Positions 5,141 to 12,607 of a DNA stretch of 16,701 nucleotides are shown here, one piece after another. The position numbers and the translations under genes are program-made. The notes beneath the pieces are model-generated. The model saw nothing but the letters and a program-made list of their open reading frames with translations, was not told the origin of the DNA and did no database searches. The stretch lies in the NCBI GenBank assembly GCA_900549655.1, contig UROZ01000037.1, positions 1 through 16,701 of the forward strand, written 5' to 3'. Every line of letters begins with the position of its first letter. Position 1 is the stretch's first letter. The stretch comes from an uncultured Collinsella sp. (GTDB lineage: Bacteria; Actinomycetota; Coriobacteriia; Coriobacteriales; Coriobacteriaceae).

Positions 5141-7585
5141 CTAGAACAGACTGCTCGAGCGGGACAGGTAAACCCGCTTGATCGTCGAAACAACAACAAG
5201 ATACAACACGCTCAGCAGTGCAACGATGCCCAGATACCACATGGGCAGCGTGACAAGGCCGAGCAGTTGCGCGGCAGGACTCAGCGCGAGAAGGGCCGAG
5301 GCGATAAGCATGGTGGCGACCATTATCACGAGCGGACGACACGGCCGGTCCCCGTCGCGAACGTTCCGCGCTCGCAAGACGAGGAGCACGAGCGATTCGG
5401 TCCAAGCGCACTCCAGTAACCATCCGGTCTGGAAGGTCGCGATAAAGGCCGCCTGGCCCGCAGCACTCAACGTGACAAAGGACCCACCGCACACCGCGGG
5501 GCAAACGCCCAGGAGTAAAATGGCAAACGTGATGATGTCAAACGCCGAACTCGCGAAGCCAAAGTGAAGCATAAAGCTGCCGAGGCCCTTGCCCGACCAT
5601 GCCTTGGGACGGGCGATCTCCGCATCGTCGACGTTATCCCACGAGAGCGCCAGGCAGGTGGCGTCATAGCACAGGTTGAGCAAAAGCAGCTGAGCGGCGG
5701 TTGCCGGCAAAAACGGCAGGAAGATACTCGAGGCGGCAACCGAGCAGATATTGCCAAAGTTGGAACTCGACGCGATGCGAATGTACTTGGAAGCGTTGGC
5801 GAACGAAGTCCTGCCTTCGCTGACGCCCTCGGCGACCACGCCCAGGTCGCGCTCGAGCAGTACCAGATCGGCAACCTTTTTGGATTCCGCTGCCGCCGAG
5901 TCCACAACGATGCCGACATCTGCCGACGTAAGCGCCGGCACATCGTTCACACCATCGCCGATATAGCCGACCGTATGGCCAGAGAGTCGAATGAGACTGA
6001 CAACATGAGCCTTTTGCGCGGGCGTGAGCTCGGCAAACACACGAGTACGCCCCACGCGAACAAGCGCCTCGGACTCCTCCATGGCATCGAGCATGCTGCC
6101 GGTGATAACGCTATCGGCAGGAATGCCCAGGCGCGAACAGGTTGACCGGGCAACCGAAGCCGAGTCGCCGGTAAGCACGCGCACCTCAACGGAAAGGTCG
6201 GACAGCGCGCGCACGGCGGCGCGAGCGCTTGCCTTGGGCCGATCGAAAAAGCCCAAAAAGCCGCAGAGCACCAGGTCACCCCAGTCCGAAGACGTTGTGC
6301 TGTAGGCAACGGCGAGGACCTTGATGCCGTCGGCACGCATGTCCTCGGCAACCTCATAGGCGCTCTGGCGGCCCGCGGCGTCCATGGGGACGAGTTCCCC
6401 TTTAAAGTTGGCCCAGGCACAACGAGCGCAAACACTCTCGACCTCGCCCTTTACGATGGTCAAGTGATTGCCAGGGCGAGTCTGCAGCCCCAGGCAACCA
6501 AGCGCCCCAGGCATGGCATCGAGCTTAACACCCGAAGCCTTGGTGACGTGGTCGAAAGGATCAGATGCGTGCAGGGTAAATGCGCCTGCGAGGTCTTTGG
6601 CGGCGAGACGCAACTCGGGCGCGGCGCACGCGTCGGCAATGGCCCGGTTGAGCTGGTTGGCGGCCGCCCCCTGGCTCGTACTCTCCAAATACGCCAGGTT
6701 GAGCGTTTGCTCGCTTTCGTTGCCCAGGATATCGGTATAGTACTCGAGCACCGCGGCGTCCTCGGTAAGCGTGCCCGTCTTGTCCACGCACACCACGTCC
6801 ATGGAGCCCAGTGATTCCATGGCGTCAACGTTTTTAACAATGACCTGTTTGTTCTTAAGGCGATGCGCGCTGCCCGAAAGGCACACGCTTGTGACGACTG
6901 GCAGCATCTCGGGGACCAGGCCAACGGCCGTGCCCAGGGCAAACAGCAGGGCCTGCGGCCAGTCGCCCAGCACAAAACCTCGAATCATAATGACAAACGG
7001 CAGCACGATGAGCATGCACCTCACCAGGGCGGCACAGATGCTCCTGGCACCAGCGCCAAACTGCGTGCCTAGCCGAGCGCGCCGCGGCGATGTGGGCGGC
7101 TCCTCGGCAACGCGAGCGTGAACGGTTGCCGAAGCCTTTCCGTCAATGATGGTCGTTCCAGCACGGACGGCCTCCCCTTCTCGCTTGACGGTCTGACCGC
7201 TCTCGCCCGTAAGCGACGATTCGGAGACAAGGATGTGGTCGCCCTTGGCAAGGACCGCATCGACCGGGCAGAGCATACCGGCATACAGGCGAATCACATC
7301 GCCAGGCACGAGCTGGTCGGAATCGACTTGAATCCAGCAAGCGTCGACACGTTTCCAAACGGCCGCATGGTTCGCCTTAAACATGTGCCGGTCGAAGCTG
7401 CGCTTGGCTTCGTTTTCGTAGAACAGGCGCACCAGGCCGCCGACCAGCCACATCAAAAACAGCACGGCAGGTGCGAACACTCCTGTCTGGCCTTGCGCCT
7501 GCGGTACGACGTCGACCAAAAAGGCCAAGCCGGCAAGTGCAAGCAGCAGCGACGAAAACGGATTAAAGAACGATTTTTTAATCAT
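5141..7585 (-). CDS. Divergent MgtA-like P-type ATPase lacking the N-terminal segment
   Basis: 814 residues against 922 for the mgtA product next door. Conserved: TGES 126-129, VGLVPEMLPV 221-230, phosphorylated Asp268 in DKTGT, LTGD 471-474, IGDGVND 542-548, SSNFGN 607-612, and M6 NLCYDATCLALSWDNVD. This is therefore a catalytically plausible P3B-type pump. It starts directly at the first membrane helix (FFNPFSSLLLALAGL), with about 80 cytosolic residues missing. An in-frame TAG 12 nt upstream of ATG 7585 excludes a longer start. The nucleotide-binding domain is shortened and divergent: FDFTRRR is replaced by PFDHVTKASG and KGA by KGE. AGAAAGAGG upstream of the ATG is a good RBS and falls within an inverted repeat. 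It forms an operon with the winged-helix gene. Substrate could be Mg2+ or another divalent ion. Confidence 0.9.
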   Translation of the reverse strand: MIKKSFFNPFSSLLLALAGLAFLVDVVPQAQGQTGVFAPAVLFLMWLVGGLVRLFYENEAKRSFDRHMFKANHAAVWKRVDACWIQVDSDQLVPGDVIRLYAGMLCPVDAVLAKGDHILVSESSLTGESGQTVKREGEAVRAGTTIIDGKASATVHARVAEEPPTSPRRARLGTQFGAGARSICAALVRCMLIVLPFVIMIRGFVLGDWPQALLFALGTAVGLVPEMLPVVTSVCLSGSAHRLKNKQVIVKNVDAMESLGSMDVVCVDKTGTLTEDAAVLEYYTDILGNESEQTLNLAYLESTSQGAAANQLNRAIADACAAPELRLAAKDLAGAFTLHASDPFDHVTKASGVKLDAMPGALGCLGLQTRPGNHLTIVKGEVESVCARCAWANFKGELVPMDAAGRQSAYEVAEDMRADGIKVLAVAYSTTSSDWGDLVLCGFLGFFDRPKASARAAVRALSDLSVEVRVLTGDSASVARSTCSRLGIPADSVITGSMLDAMEESEALVRVGRTRVFAELTPAQKAHVVSLIRLSGHTVGYIGDGVNDVPALTSADVGIVVDSAAAESKKVADLVLLERDLGVVAEGVSEGRTSFANASKYIRIASSSNFGNICSVAASSIFLPFLPATAAQLLLLNLCYDATCLALSWDNVDDAEIARPKAWSGKGLGSFMLHFGFASSAFDIITFAILLLGVCPAVCGGSFVTLSAAGQAAFIATFQTGWLLECAWTESLVLLVLRARNVRDGDRPCRPLVIMVATMLIASALLALSPAAQLLGLVTLPMWYLGIVALLSVLYLVVVSTIKRVYLSRSSSLF

Positions 7586-7613
7586 CGAAGCCTCTTTCTA
7601 GCATGGCTTCGAT
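7584..7613 (-). promoter_or_regulatory. Inverted repeat over the RBS/start of the second ATPase gene
   Basis: ATCGAAGCC (7584-7592) and its exact reverse complement (7605-7613) enclose 12 nt. The Shine-Dalgarno AGAAAGAGG falls in the loop and stem, and the first two bases of the ATG form the end of one arm. It could act as an RNA hairpin hiding the start or, because a TACAAT box overlaps its far end, as a DNA operator. Confidence 0.5.
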
Positions 7614-7617
7614 TGTA
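7612..7617 (-). promoter_or_regulatory. Possible -10 box for the second ATPase operon
   Basis: TACAAT on the minus strand lies 26 nt from ATG 7585 and matches five of six consensus bases. No convincing -35 hexamer is seen 16-18 nt upstream. If real, transcription would start within or next to the inverted repeat at 7584-7613 and the leader would be very short. Confidence 0.3.
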
Positions 7618-7683
7618 TCCGAGGCGTATACCAGCATCCCCGCCCCAGACCTTGCGACTTCCTTGCTTTTACGCGTGACAAAG

Positions 7684-7722
7684 TTTTGCTATTGCTCACT
7701 TGCGCCGCACTTGGGATGCAGG
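7684..7722 (+). pseudogene. Possible remnant of a paralogue of the three-TM protein
   Basis: Translated in the same frame as the downstream gene, this stretch gives FCYCSLAPHLGCR. The start of the cytoplasmic loop of the 377-residue protein reads FCYCTLAPRFGMR (8152-8190). Nine of thirteen residues agree, including seven of the first eight. No intact gene surrounds the match. It may be the scar of a tandem duplication, or chance. Confidence 0.3.
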
Positions 7723-7729
7723 GTAAACA

Positions 7730-7885
7730 GTGAAGGAGCTGCAGAGCAGGCCTACGCTCCAGTTGCCGCTCAAAAACGCCGTGACCACGTCGCAGATATC
7801 CTTGCTCGCGCTCATCTTGGTTGGGGACATCGGCCTTCTGCTCATTGCGGTGAGTATCTTGCTCTATGCTCTTATCCAACGCTAG
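7730..7885 (+). CDS. Probable small single-TM protein (51 aa, GTG start)
   Basis: GTG 7730 to TAG 7885 encodes 51 residues. A polar N-terminus (KELQSRPTLQLPLKNAVTTSQ) is followed by one long hydrophobic helix at about 23-49 (ISLLALILVGDIGLLLIAVS and on), with a single Asp near the middle, and a terminal Gln-Arg. An in-frame TAA at 7724 closes the frame just before the GTG; AGGG 6 nt upstream is a modest RBS. It ends 56 nt before the 377-residue membrane protein and would be the first gene of that unit. No family is recognised. The TM pattern argues for a real gene, but the weak start signal and small size keep confidence moderate. Confidence 0.45.
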   Translation: MKELQSRPTLQLPLKNAVTTSQISLLALILVGDIGLLLIAVSILLYALIQR

Positions 7886-7941
7886 CCCAGACTGACGCGC
7901 CCCGCGCGCCGCAACGACCGCCACGACACCAAGGACCGGCA

Positions 7942-9075
7942 ATGGCTACACTTTCCGAACAAAAACGCAAGCGCATCCGGCGATACTGCATCTACCCCAA
8001 GATTGCCGGTGCGGCGCTTGCCATGGCATTCGTGCTGCCATTTTTGATCATTCCCTTCGAAATGATTGACGACATCGTCTTTCATCACGAAGGCTTCCAA
8101 GAGACGGGTATGATGACCGCCCTGGTGCTCACCGCCATCGAGCTCGTCATATTCTGCTACTGCACGCTCGCGCCACGCTTTGGTATGCGCGGCAAGCAGT
8201 GGAAGAAAATGCAGCGCCGACTCGTCGTCGAGCAGACCGAGAAAGACCGCTCGGCACAAATCGCAGGCGTTGTCGGTACGCAGGCCGCCGCGCGCTTACT
8301 CAAGAACAGCGACAACGAGACCGCACGCAATCTGGGCAGCGCGGCAGAAGTCGCCGCTGCCGTAGGCGCCGTTGCCACCGCAGCAGACGTGCTTACCGAG
8401 AGCTTCGCTAACGCAAAGGCCATGGCGGAGGCCTGCGGCTTGCCTATCCCCCGTGCAAAAAAGTGGATCATCGCGCTTGTGGCGCTACCCCTCGCAATCG
8501 TATGCGGTGCCTATATCCCGCAGCTGGCGCAGGGAAACACCGAGATGCAGGAGAACGCCGCGGCCGCGGCCGAGCAGATCGCCATCGCCCGCAAGACGTT
8601 AGAGCCCGCATGCGAGTACGTGTCTGCCGATGACCCTTACGAGCGATATCAAGATTACGGCTATCACGTCCGCGGCTACTTGCACGACGGCGACTCCGAT
8701 ACCCAGAAGACCTATACGTACCTGGATTTCGACAACAAGGGAACGCTCAAGGAAGTGAGTTACGTAGCAGAAATCGACCCCGATGCGAGCCTTGAGGACA
8801 ACCTCGCCCGCATCGAGCTCGACTTTGACGAGCTTTCCTCTGTCGTCCAAACCGCAGACGTCAAGACCGTGAGCCCCGAGCTCCTAGCACCGCAAAAGCT
8901 CCCCGAAGAGTTTAGGCAGGCTTTCTTGAACGGTTCGCTCTACGAGAGAATCTCCATCAGGACGAGCGACGACCCCGTCAAAGCGTATTACTCGTTTGAC
9001 ACGGATCCCGAGGACGAGTTTGACGAGTACACCCATCCAAGCATCCGTATCACGTTGATGGGTAAAACGAGCTAG
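7942..9075 (+). CDS. Three-TM membrane protein of unknown function (377 aa)
   Basis: The start ATG 7942 is chosen because AAGGA lies 6 nt upstream and the protein then opens with a basic stretch (EQKRKRIRRY) and a membrane helix. The frame stays open upstream to 7603, but that part is not protein-like. Predicted layout: TM1 about 21-42, TM2 about 57-78, then a cytoplasmic stretch 79-172 with basic start (RGKQWKKMQRR) and an Ala-rich, probably helical segment 134-165. TM3 at about 175-194 is followed by a mostly acidic, soluble C-terminal domain 195-377, rich in Asp/Glu and Tyr and presumably outside. No catalytic motif or known family is recognised. It is convergent with the ABC transporter. 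Function is unknown. Confidence 0.8.
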   Translation: MATLSEQKRKRIRRYCIYPKIAGAALAMAFVLPFLIIPFEMIDDIVFHHEGFQETGMMTALVLTAIELVIFCYCTLAPRFGMRGKQWKKMQRRLVVEQTEKDRSAQIAGVVGTQAAARLLKNSDNETARNLGSAAEVAAAVGAVATAADVLTESFANAKAMAEACGLPIPRAKKWIIALVALPLAIVCGAYIPQLAQGNTEMQENAAAAAEQIAIARKTLEPACEYVSADDPYERYQDYGYHVRGYLHDGDSDTQKTYTYLDFDNKGTLKEVSYVAEIDPDASLEDNLARIELDFDELSSVVQTADVKTVSPELLAPQKLPEEFRQAFLNGSLYERISIRTSDDPVKAYYSFDTDPEDEFDEYTHPSIRITLMGKTS

Positions 9076-9080
9076 GCGCA

Positions 9081-9100
9081 GGAGGGGGGCTGCCCCTTCC
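9081..9100. other. G-run/C-run hairpin after the three-TM protein gene
   Basis: GGAGGGG (9081-9087) can pair with CCCCTTCC (9093-9100), with one bulged base, immediately after the stop at 9075 and just before palindrome copy 2. Together they make a double-hairpin convergent 3' region that may terminate both transcripts. There is no T-run. Confidence 0.4.
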
Positions 9101-9102
9101 CC

Positions 9103-9135
9103 CATGTGGCAAAGGGACAGCCCCTTTGTCACATT
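9103..9135. repeat. 33-bp palindrome, copy 2 (diverged)
   Basis: It aligns base for base with copies 1 and 3 but has a C at position 1, a G at position 7 and changes at the centre. The outer 13 bp of each arm still pair, with one G-T wobble. Its right end overlaps the TAA stop codon (9134-9136) of the ABC transporter, and its left end lies 27 nt after the stop of the converging gene. Confidence 0.85.
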
Positions 9136-12100
9136 ATTCCGAGCGCAGAGCCTCTACGGGGTCTTTCTTAGACGCGCTGCGGGCCGGCAGCAAGCCAGCG
9201 ACGACCGTCAGCACCACCGAGATCGCGATGAGCGCCAGCGCGTCCTGAACGGGCAGGCTCATCAGGTTGGGAACCTGCTTGGTCGCAAGCGCCCAGGCAT
9301 TGACCGGGAGGCTCACGAGCACCACGACGGCGATGGCAAAAACGCCGGCGATAAGGCCCTCGATAAACGTCTCGGCGTTAAACACGTTGGCCACGTTGCG
9401 CTTCGATGCGCCAATCGCGCGCAGAATGCCAATCTCCTTTTTGCGCTCCAGCACGCTGATGTACGTGATGATGCCGATCATGATCGAGCTCACCACCAGG
9501 CTGATGCTCACAAACGCGATAAGCACCAAACTGATGGTGTTCACAATATCGGTCACCGAGCCCATGATGATGCCCATATAGTCGGTGTACGAGATTGCCT
9601 GCTCGTCGTGTCCGGCGGCTTTGACCTGCTTGTTGTACGCATCGATATGGTCGAGCACGCGTTCCTTGGCCTCAAAGTCGCGCGGGAAAATCTTGACGGA
9701 AATGGGGTCGGCCTCGTCCGCATAGCCCAGCGTGGTCAGATTGTTGTCGTAGGTGAGCTTCGACGCCTTTGCATAGCTCATCATGAGCGAGCTCAGATCC
9801 TCGGCGTCCATGTTGAAGTGGATGGCACGGGCAAACGCGCTCGCATCCACGTGCATGGCGCTCGCCAGGCTGGCAAAGGTCGACGACATCTGCGTCGCCA
9901 TCTGATCCATAAGCCCCGCCGCTCCCGCTTTGAGCTGGGAAGACACCGTCGCTGCGATTCTGTTGCTGAGCGATTGCATCACCTGGTCCATAGCCTGCTG
10001 CAAATAGGGCGCGAGCTGTTTTTGTACGTAGTCGGTCATAGCCTGCTGCAGTCGCTCCGCCAGTGCGTCTCCGCCCAGCGCTTTGAGCTGCGCCAAGCAT
10101 TGCTGCGCCGCAGCATCGTTCTCAAGATACGCCGAGAACGCAGCAGCGAGCTTCGATGCATCCTTAAGGTCCTCGGGCGTCAGCGCCTTAAACTGATTGG
10201 ACTGCATAAAGCCCTCAAACAGCCGGTTGGCAAGCGTGCCCACCTGCTGCATCTGCTCGGGCGTGAGTTCCAAGCCATCAAAGACACCCGAGAAATCGGG
10301 GGTCGGTGCCTTGGCCATGATGTCGCTGAAGTCGATGTCCTTGCCCACGCCCGAAAGGTCGATATCCAAGCCCGACAAATCGATGCCCGAAAGATCCATG
10401 CCACCGGCCGTACCCGAGAGTGCAGACGTATCGAACGAGAACGCGCTCTTGAGCGCCGCCTCGTCAACGCTGAACATGCTGCCCAGGTCCACGCCCTGCT
10501 TGGCCTCGCCTTGCAGCTCGTCGAACGTTTTGCCGGTAAAGACATCCGTCTCGGGATGAGCAAGCTGTTCCTGAACGATCTGCGAATCGGCAGCGCGCTC
10601 CATAAGTTGGCGAGTCAGCGCGTGCGTGTAGGCAATACCCGGAGACAACGCACTGGCATTGGCAGTCTCGTTGGGACGCACCACGCCCACAATGCGCACG
10701 TCGATACCGTCGGCAACCTTGGCTGCCATAAAGTCGGTGTCGCCAGACATATCGGTCCACATACCGGTCTCTTCGTTTTTGCGATACGCATCGGCCGGCG
10801 ACAACACCTTAAACGTCGTAGACAGCGCATCGTCGTAGGTAAAGTCGGCGGCGGTCTCGGGCGTTTCGACCTCGCCATCGGCCGTCATGGCGCTGTTGAC
10901 CAGGTCGTTGAGCTCATTGATATCCAGCGCGCCGATGCTATAGAGCGTATAGTCGCCCACCGTGCCACGGCTCGAAAGCACCATCACGGCCTCGTTGGCA
11001 GACGTAGGCCAATGACCGGCGACGACGTCGTACTGGCTGTCGAGCAGGCTCTGGTCGTCAATCATCTCGTTGAAGACCGAGGTCCCCATGGACTCCATGC
11101 TCACCGTTGCCGCCGAGCTCGCGCCTCCGCTCATAGCCTCGGTCATCGCGTTGGGCACCAGGCGCACGGGCTTCTCGTCGCCCTTGCCCGCGCGATACAC
11201 GACCGGCGTCACGCCGTAGCTGTACTGAATGGCGTTGACCTCTTTGTCGATGCCGTCGCCGCCATCGTCGAGCCACGCCTTAAAGCTCGTCATATCGTTG
11301 GACTTAACGCTCGCAAACATATCCTTTACGGCCGTGACCACGGGAATCTTATCGGACTTCTTAGCCGAACTGTCCGCACCGGCGGAGGCGCTGCTCGCTC
11401 CCCCGTCATCCTCCGCGGCCTCCTGCCCACCCATCATGGACGACAGGTCGTAATCCTGCTTGGAGATGGTGAGCGGATAGCTCGAGAGCGTATCCTCCTC
11501 GACCTTTTTGATGTAGTTGTTCACGCCGTTGGAGAGCGCCAGAATCGCCGCGATGCCGATAATACCGATCGAGCCCGCGAATGCCGTCATAGCCGTACGG
11601 CCCTTCTTGGTCATGAGGTTGCGTGCCGAAAGCCCCAGCGCCGTCACAAAGCTCATCGAGGTTTTGCGCGTGGGCTTGGCTTCGCGACGCGCAGCCCCAG
11701 CGGCGTCGAAGGGGTCGGAATCGTCGGTGATCATTCCATCTGCGAGATTGACGATGCGCGTGGCGTACTGGTACGCCAGCTCGGGGTTGTGCGTGACCAT
11801 GATGACCAGGCGGTCGCGCGCAACCTCCTTGAGCAAGTCCATGACCTGCACGGACGTCGTCGAGTCCAGGGCGCCGGTCGGCTCGTCTGCCAACACGATC
11901 TCGGGGTCGTTAATCAGGGCACGGGCAATGGCCACGCGCTGCATCTGTCCGCCCGAAAGCTGGCTCGGACGCTTGTTCACATGCTCGCCCAGACCAACTG
12001 CCTCAAGCGCCTCGCGCGCACGCTGGCGACGCTCGGCATGGCCAACGCCCGTGAGCGTGAGCGCCAGCTCCACGTTTTCCAAAATGGTCTGATGCGGAAT

Positions 12101-12382
12101 AAGGTTATAGCTCTGGAACACAAAGCCGATGCGGTTGTTGCGGTAGGCGTCCCAATCGCGGTCGCGGAAGTCCTTGGTCGAAATACCGTCGATGAGCAGA
12201 TCGCCCGAGTCAAAATGATCCAATCCGCCGATGACGTTGAGCATCGTAGTTTTGCCCGAACCCGAAGGGCCCAGAATGGCCACGAACTCGTTGTCTCGAA
12301 AGGCCAGGCTCACGTTATCGAGCGCCACCTGCGTAAACGACTGCGTGACGTACCTTTTGCAAATATCTTTGAGCTCCAGCAT
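9134..12382 (-). CDS. ABC exporter: ATPase fused to FtsX-type permease with giant extracytoplasmic domain
   Basis: 1082 residues from ATG 12382, which has GGAGAGG 9 nt upstream; the in-frame TTG 12391 would overlap that RBS. The ATPase of the MacB/LolD type has Walker A GPSGSGKTT 38-46, Q-loop FQSYN 89-93, signature LSGGQ 142-146, Walker B IVLADEP 162-168 and switch His198. A linker leads to TM1 at about 264-285. About 650 extracytoplasmic residues follow, then three TM helices (about 947-973, 1005-1029 and 1046-1069). ERKKEIGILRAIGASKRNV and the final DPVEALRSE are FtsX/MacB-permease motifs. MacB proteins are usually about 650 residues, so the external domain is unusually large. It contains DLSG repeats (663-678) and a long Gln/Ala-rich, probably helical part (705-850). 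Mechanotransmission or export of a peptide or lipid is likely; the substrate is unknown. Confidence 0.93.
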   Translation of the reverse strand: MLELKDICKRYVTQSFTQVALDNVSLAFRDNEFVAILGPSGSGKTTMLNVIGGLDHFDSGDLLIDGISTKDFRDRDWDAYRNNRIGFVFQSYNLIPHQTILENVELALTLTGVGHAERRQRAREALEAVGLGEHVNKRPSQLSGGQMQRVAIARALINDPEIVLADEPTGALDSTTSVQVMDLLKEVARDRLVIMVTHNPELAYQYATRIVNLADGMITDDSDPFDAAGAARREAKPTRKTSMSFVTALGLSARNLMTKKGRTAMTAFAGSIGIIGIAAILALSNGVNNYIKKVEEDTLSSYPLTISKQDYDLSSMMGGQEAAEDDGGASSASAGADSSAKKSDKIPVVTAVKDMFASVKSNDMTSFKAWLDDGGDGIDKEVNAIQYSYGVTPVVYRAGKGDEKPVRLVPNAMTEAMSGGASSAATVSMESMGTSVFNEMIDDQSLLDSQYDVVAGHWPTSANEAVMVLSSRGTVGDYTLYSIGALDINELNDLVNSAMTADGEVETPETAADFTYDDALSTTFKVLSPADAYRKNEETGMWTDMSGDTDFMAAKVADGIDVRIVGVVRPNETANASALSPGIAYTHALTRQLMERAADSQIVQEQLAHPETDVFTGKTFDELQGEAKQGVDLGSMFSVDEAALKSAFSFDTSALSGTAGGMDLSGIDLSGLDIDLSGVGKDIDFSDIMAKAPTPDFSGVFDGLELTPEQMQQVGTLANRLFEGFMQSNQFKALTPEDLKDASKLAAAFSAYLENDAAAQQCLAQLKALGGDALAERLQQAMTDYVQKQLAPYLQQAMDQVMQSLSNRIAATVSSQLKAGAAGLMDQMATQMSSTFASLASAMHVDASAFARAIHFNMDAEDLSSLMMSYAKASKLTYDNNLTTLGYADEADPISVKIFPRDFEAKERVLDHIDAYNKQVKAAGHDEQAISYTDYMGIIMGSVTDIVNTISLVLIAFVSISLVVSSIMIGIITYISVLERKKEIGILRAIGASKRNVANVFNAETFIEGLIAGVFAIAVVVLVSLPVNAWALATKQVPNLMSLPVQDALALIAISVVLTVVAGLLPARSASKKDPVEALRSE

Positions 12383-12391
12383 GGACGGCAA

Positions 12392-12398
12392 CCTCTCC
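12392..12398 (-). promoter_or_regulatory. Ribosome binding site choosing ATG 12382 for the ABC exporter
   Basis: GGAGAGG on the minus strand is 9 nt from ATG 12382 but directly abuts TTG 12391. It therefore supports the shorter start. Confidence 0.65.
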
Positions 12399-12560
12399 CG
12401 CGCGGGTACACTCGCCCGCTCTCCCCCGCCGTTCGTATTCGACGCGTTTGTCCTACTCTATTCCGTTTTTTAGTCCACACCAGTGAGAAACGTCACGAAC
12501 CGCGCCAAAACGAACGGGACGACACGCCACACAGCGCACCGTCCCGCACACAACATTGAC
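12399..12560. other. Intergenic region upstream of the ABC exporter
   Basis: There is no convincing ORF. It must hold the promoter of the exporter gene (minus strand), but no clear -35/-10 pair stands out. An A-run, CTAAAAAACGG, lies at 12465-12475 on that strand. GGGAC and GTCCC (about 12517 and 12541) could form a long-range weak stem. Confidence 0.3.
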
Positions 12561-12593
12561 AATGTGACAAAGGGACTGTCCCTTTGTCACATT
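12561..12593. repeat. 33-bp palindrome, copy 3
   Basis: The arms AATGTGACAAAGGGAC (12561-12576) and its exact reverse complement (12578-12593) flank a single T. It is identical to copy 1 except for that centre base. It lies 14 nt after the stop of the lipoprotein gene (12608), where a 3'-end hairpin would be expected, and far upstream of the ABC exporter start. Confidence 0.93.
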
Positions 12594-12607
12594 CGTGTAC
12601 TCAGCCT

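Noticed and set aside
7603..7941. N-terminal extension of the three-TM protein back to ATG 7603
   Set aside because: The extension lacks protein-like features. A good RBS (AAGGA) precedes ATG 7942, and part of the region encodes a TM helix in another frame.
9104..12559. Very long open frame on the plus strand opposite the ABC exporter
   Set aside because: Its translation is rich in His, Arg and Gly with no domain pattern, while the minus strand has complete ABC and FtsX motifs. It is an antisense shadow of GC-rich codon use.
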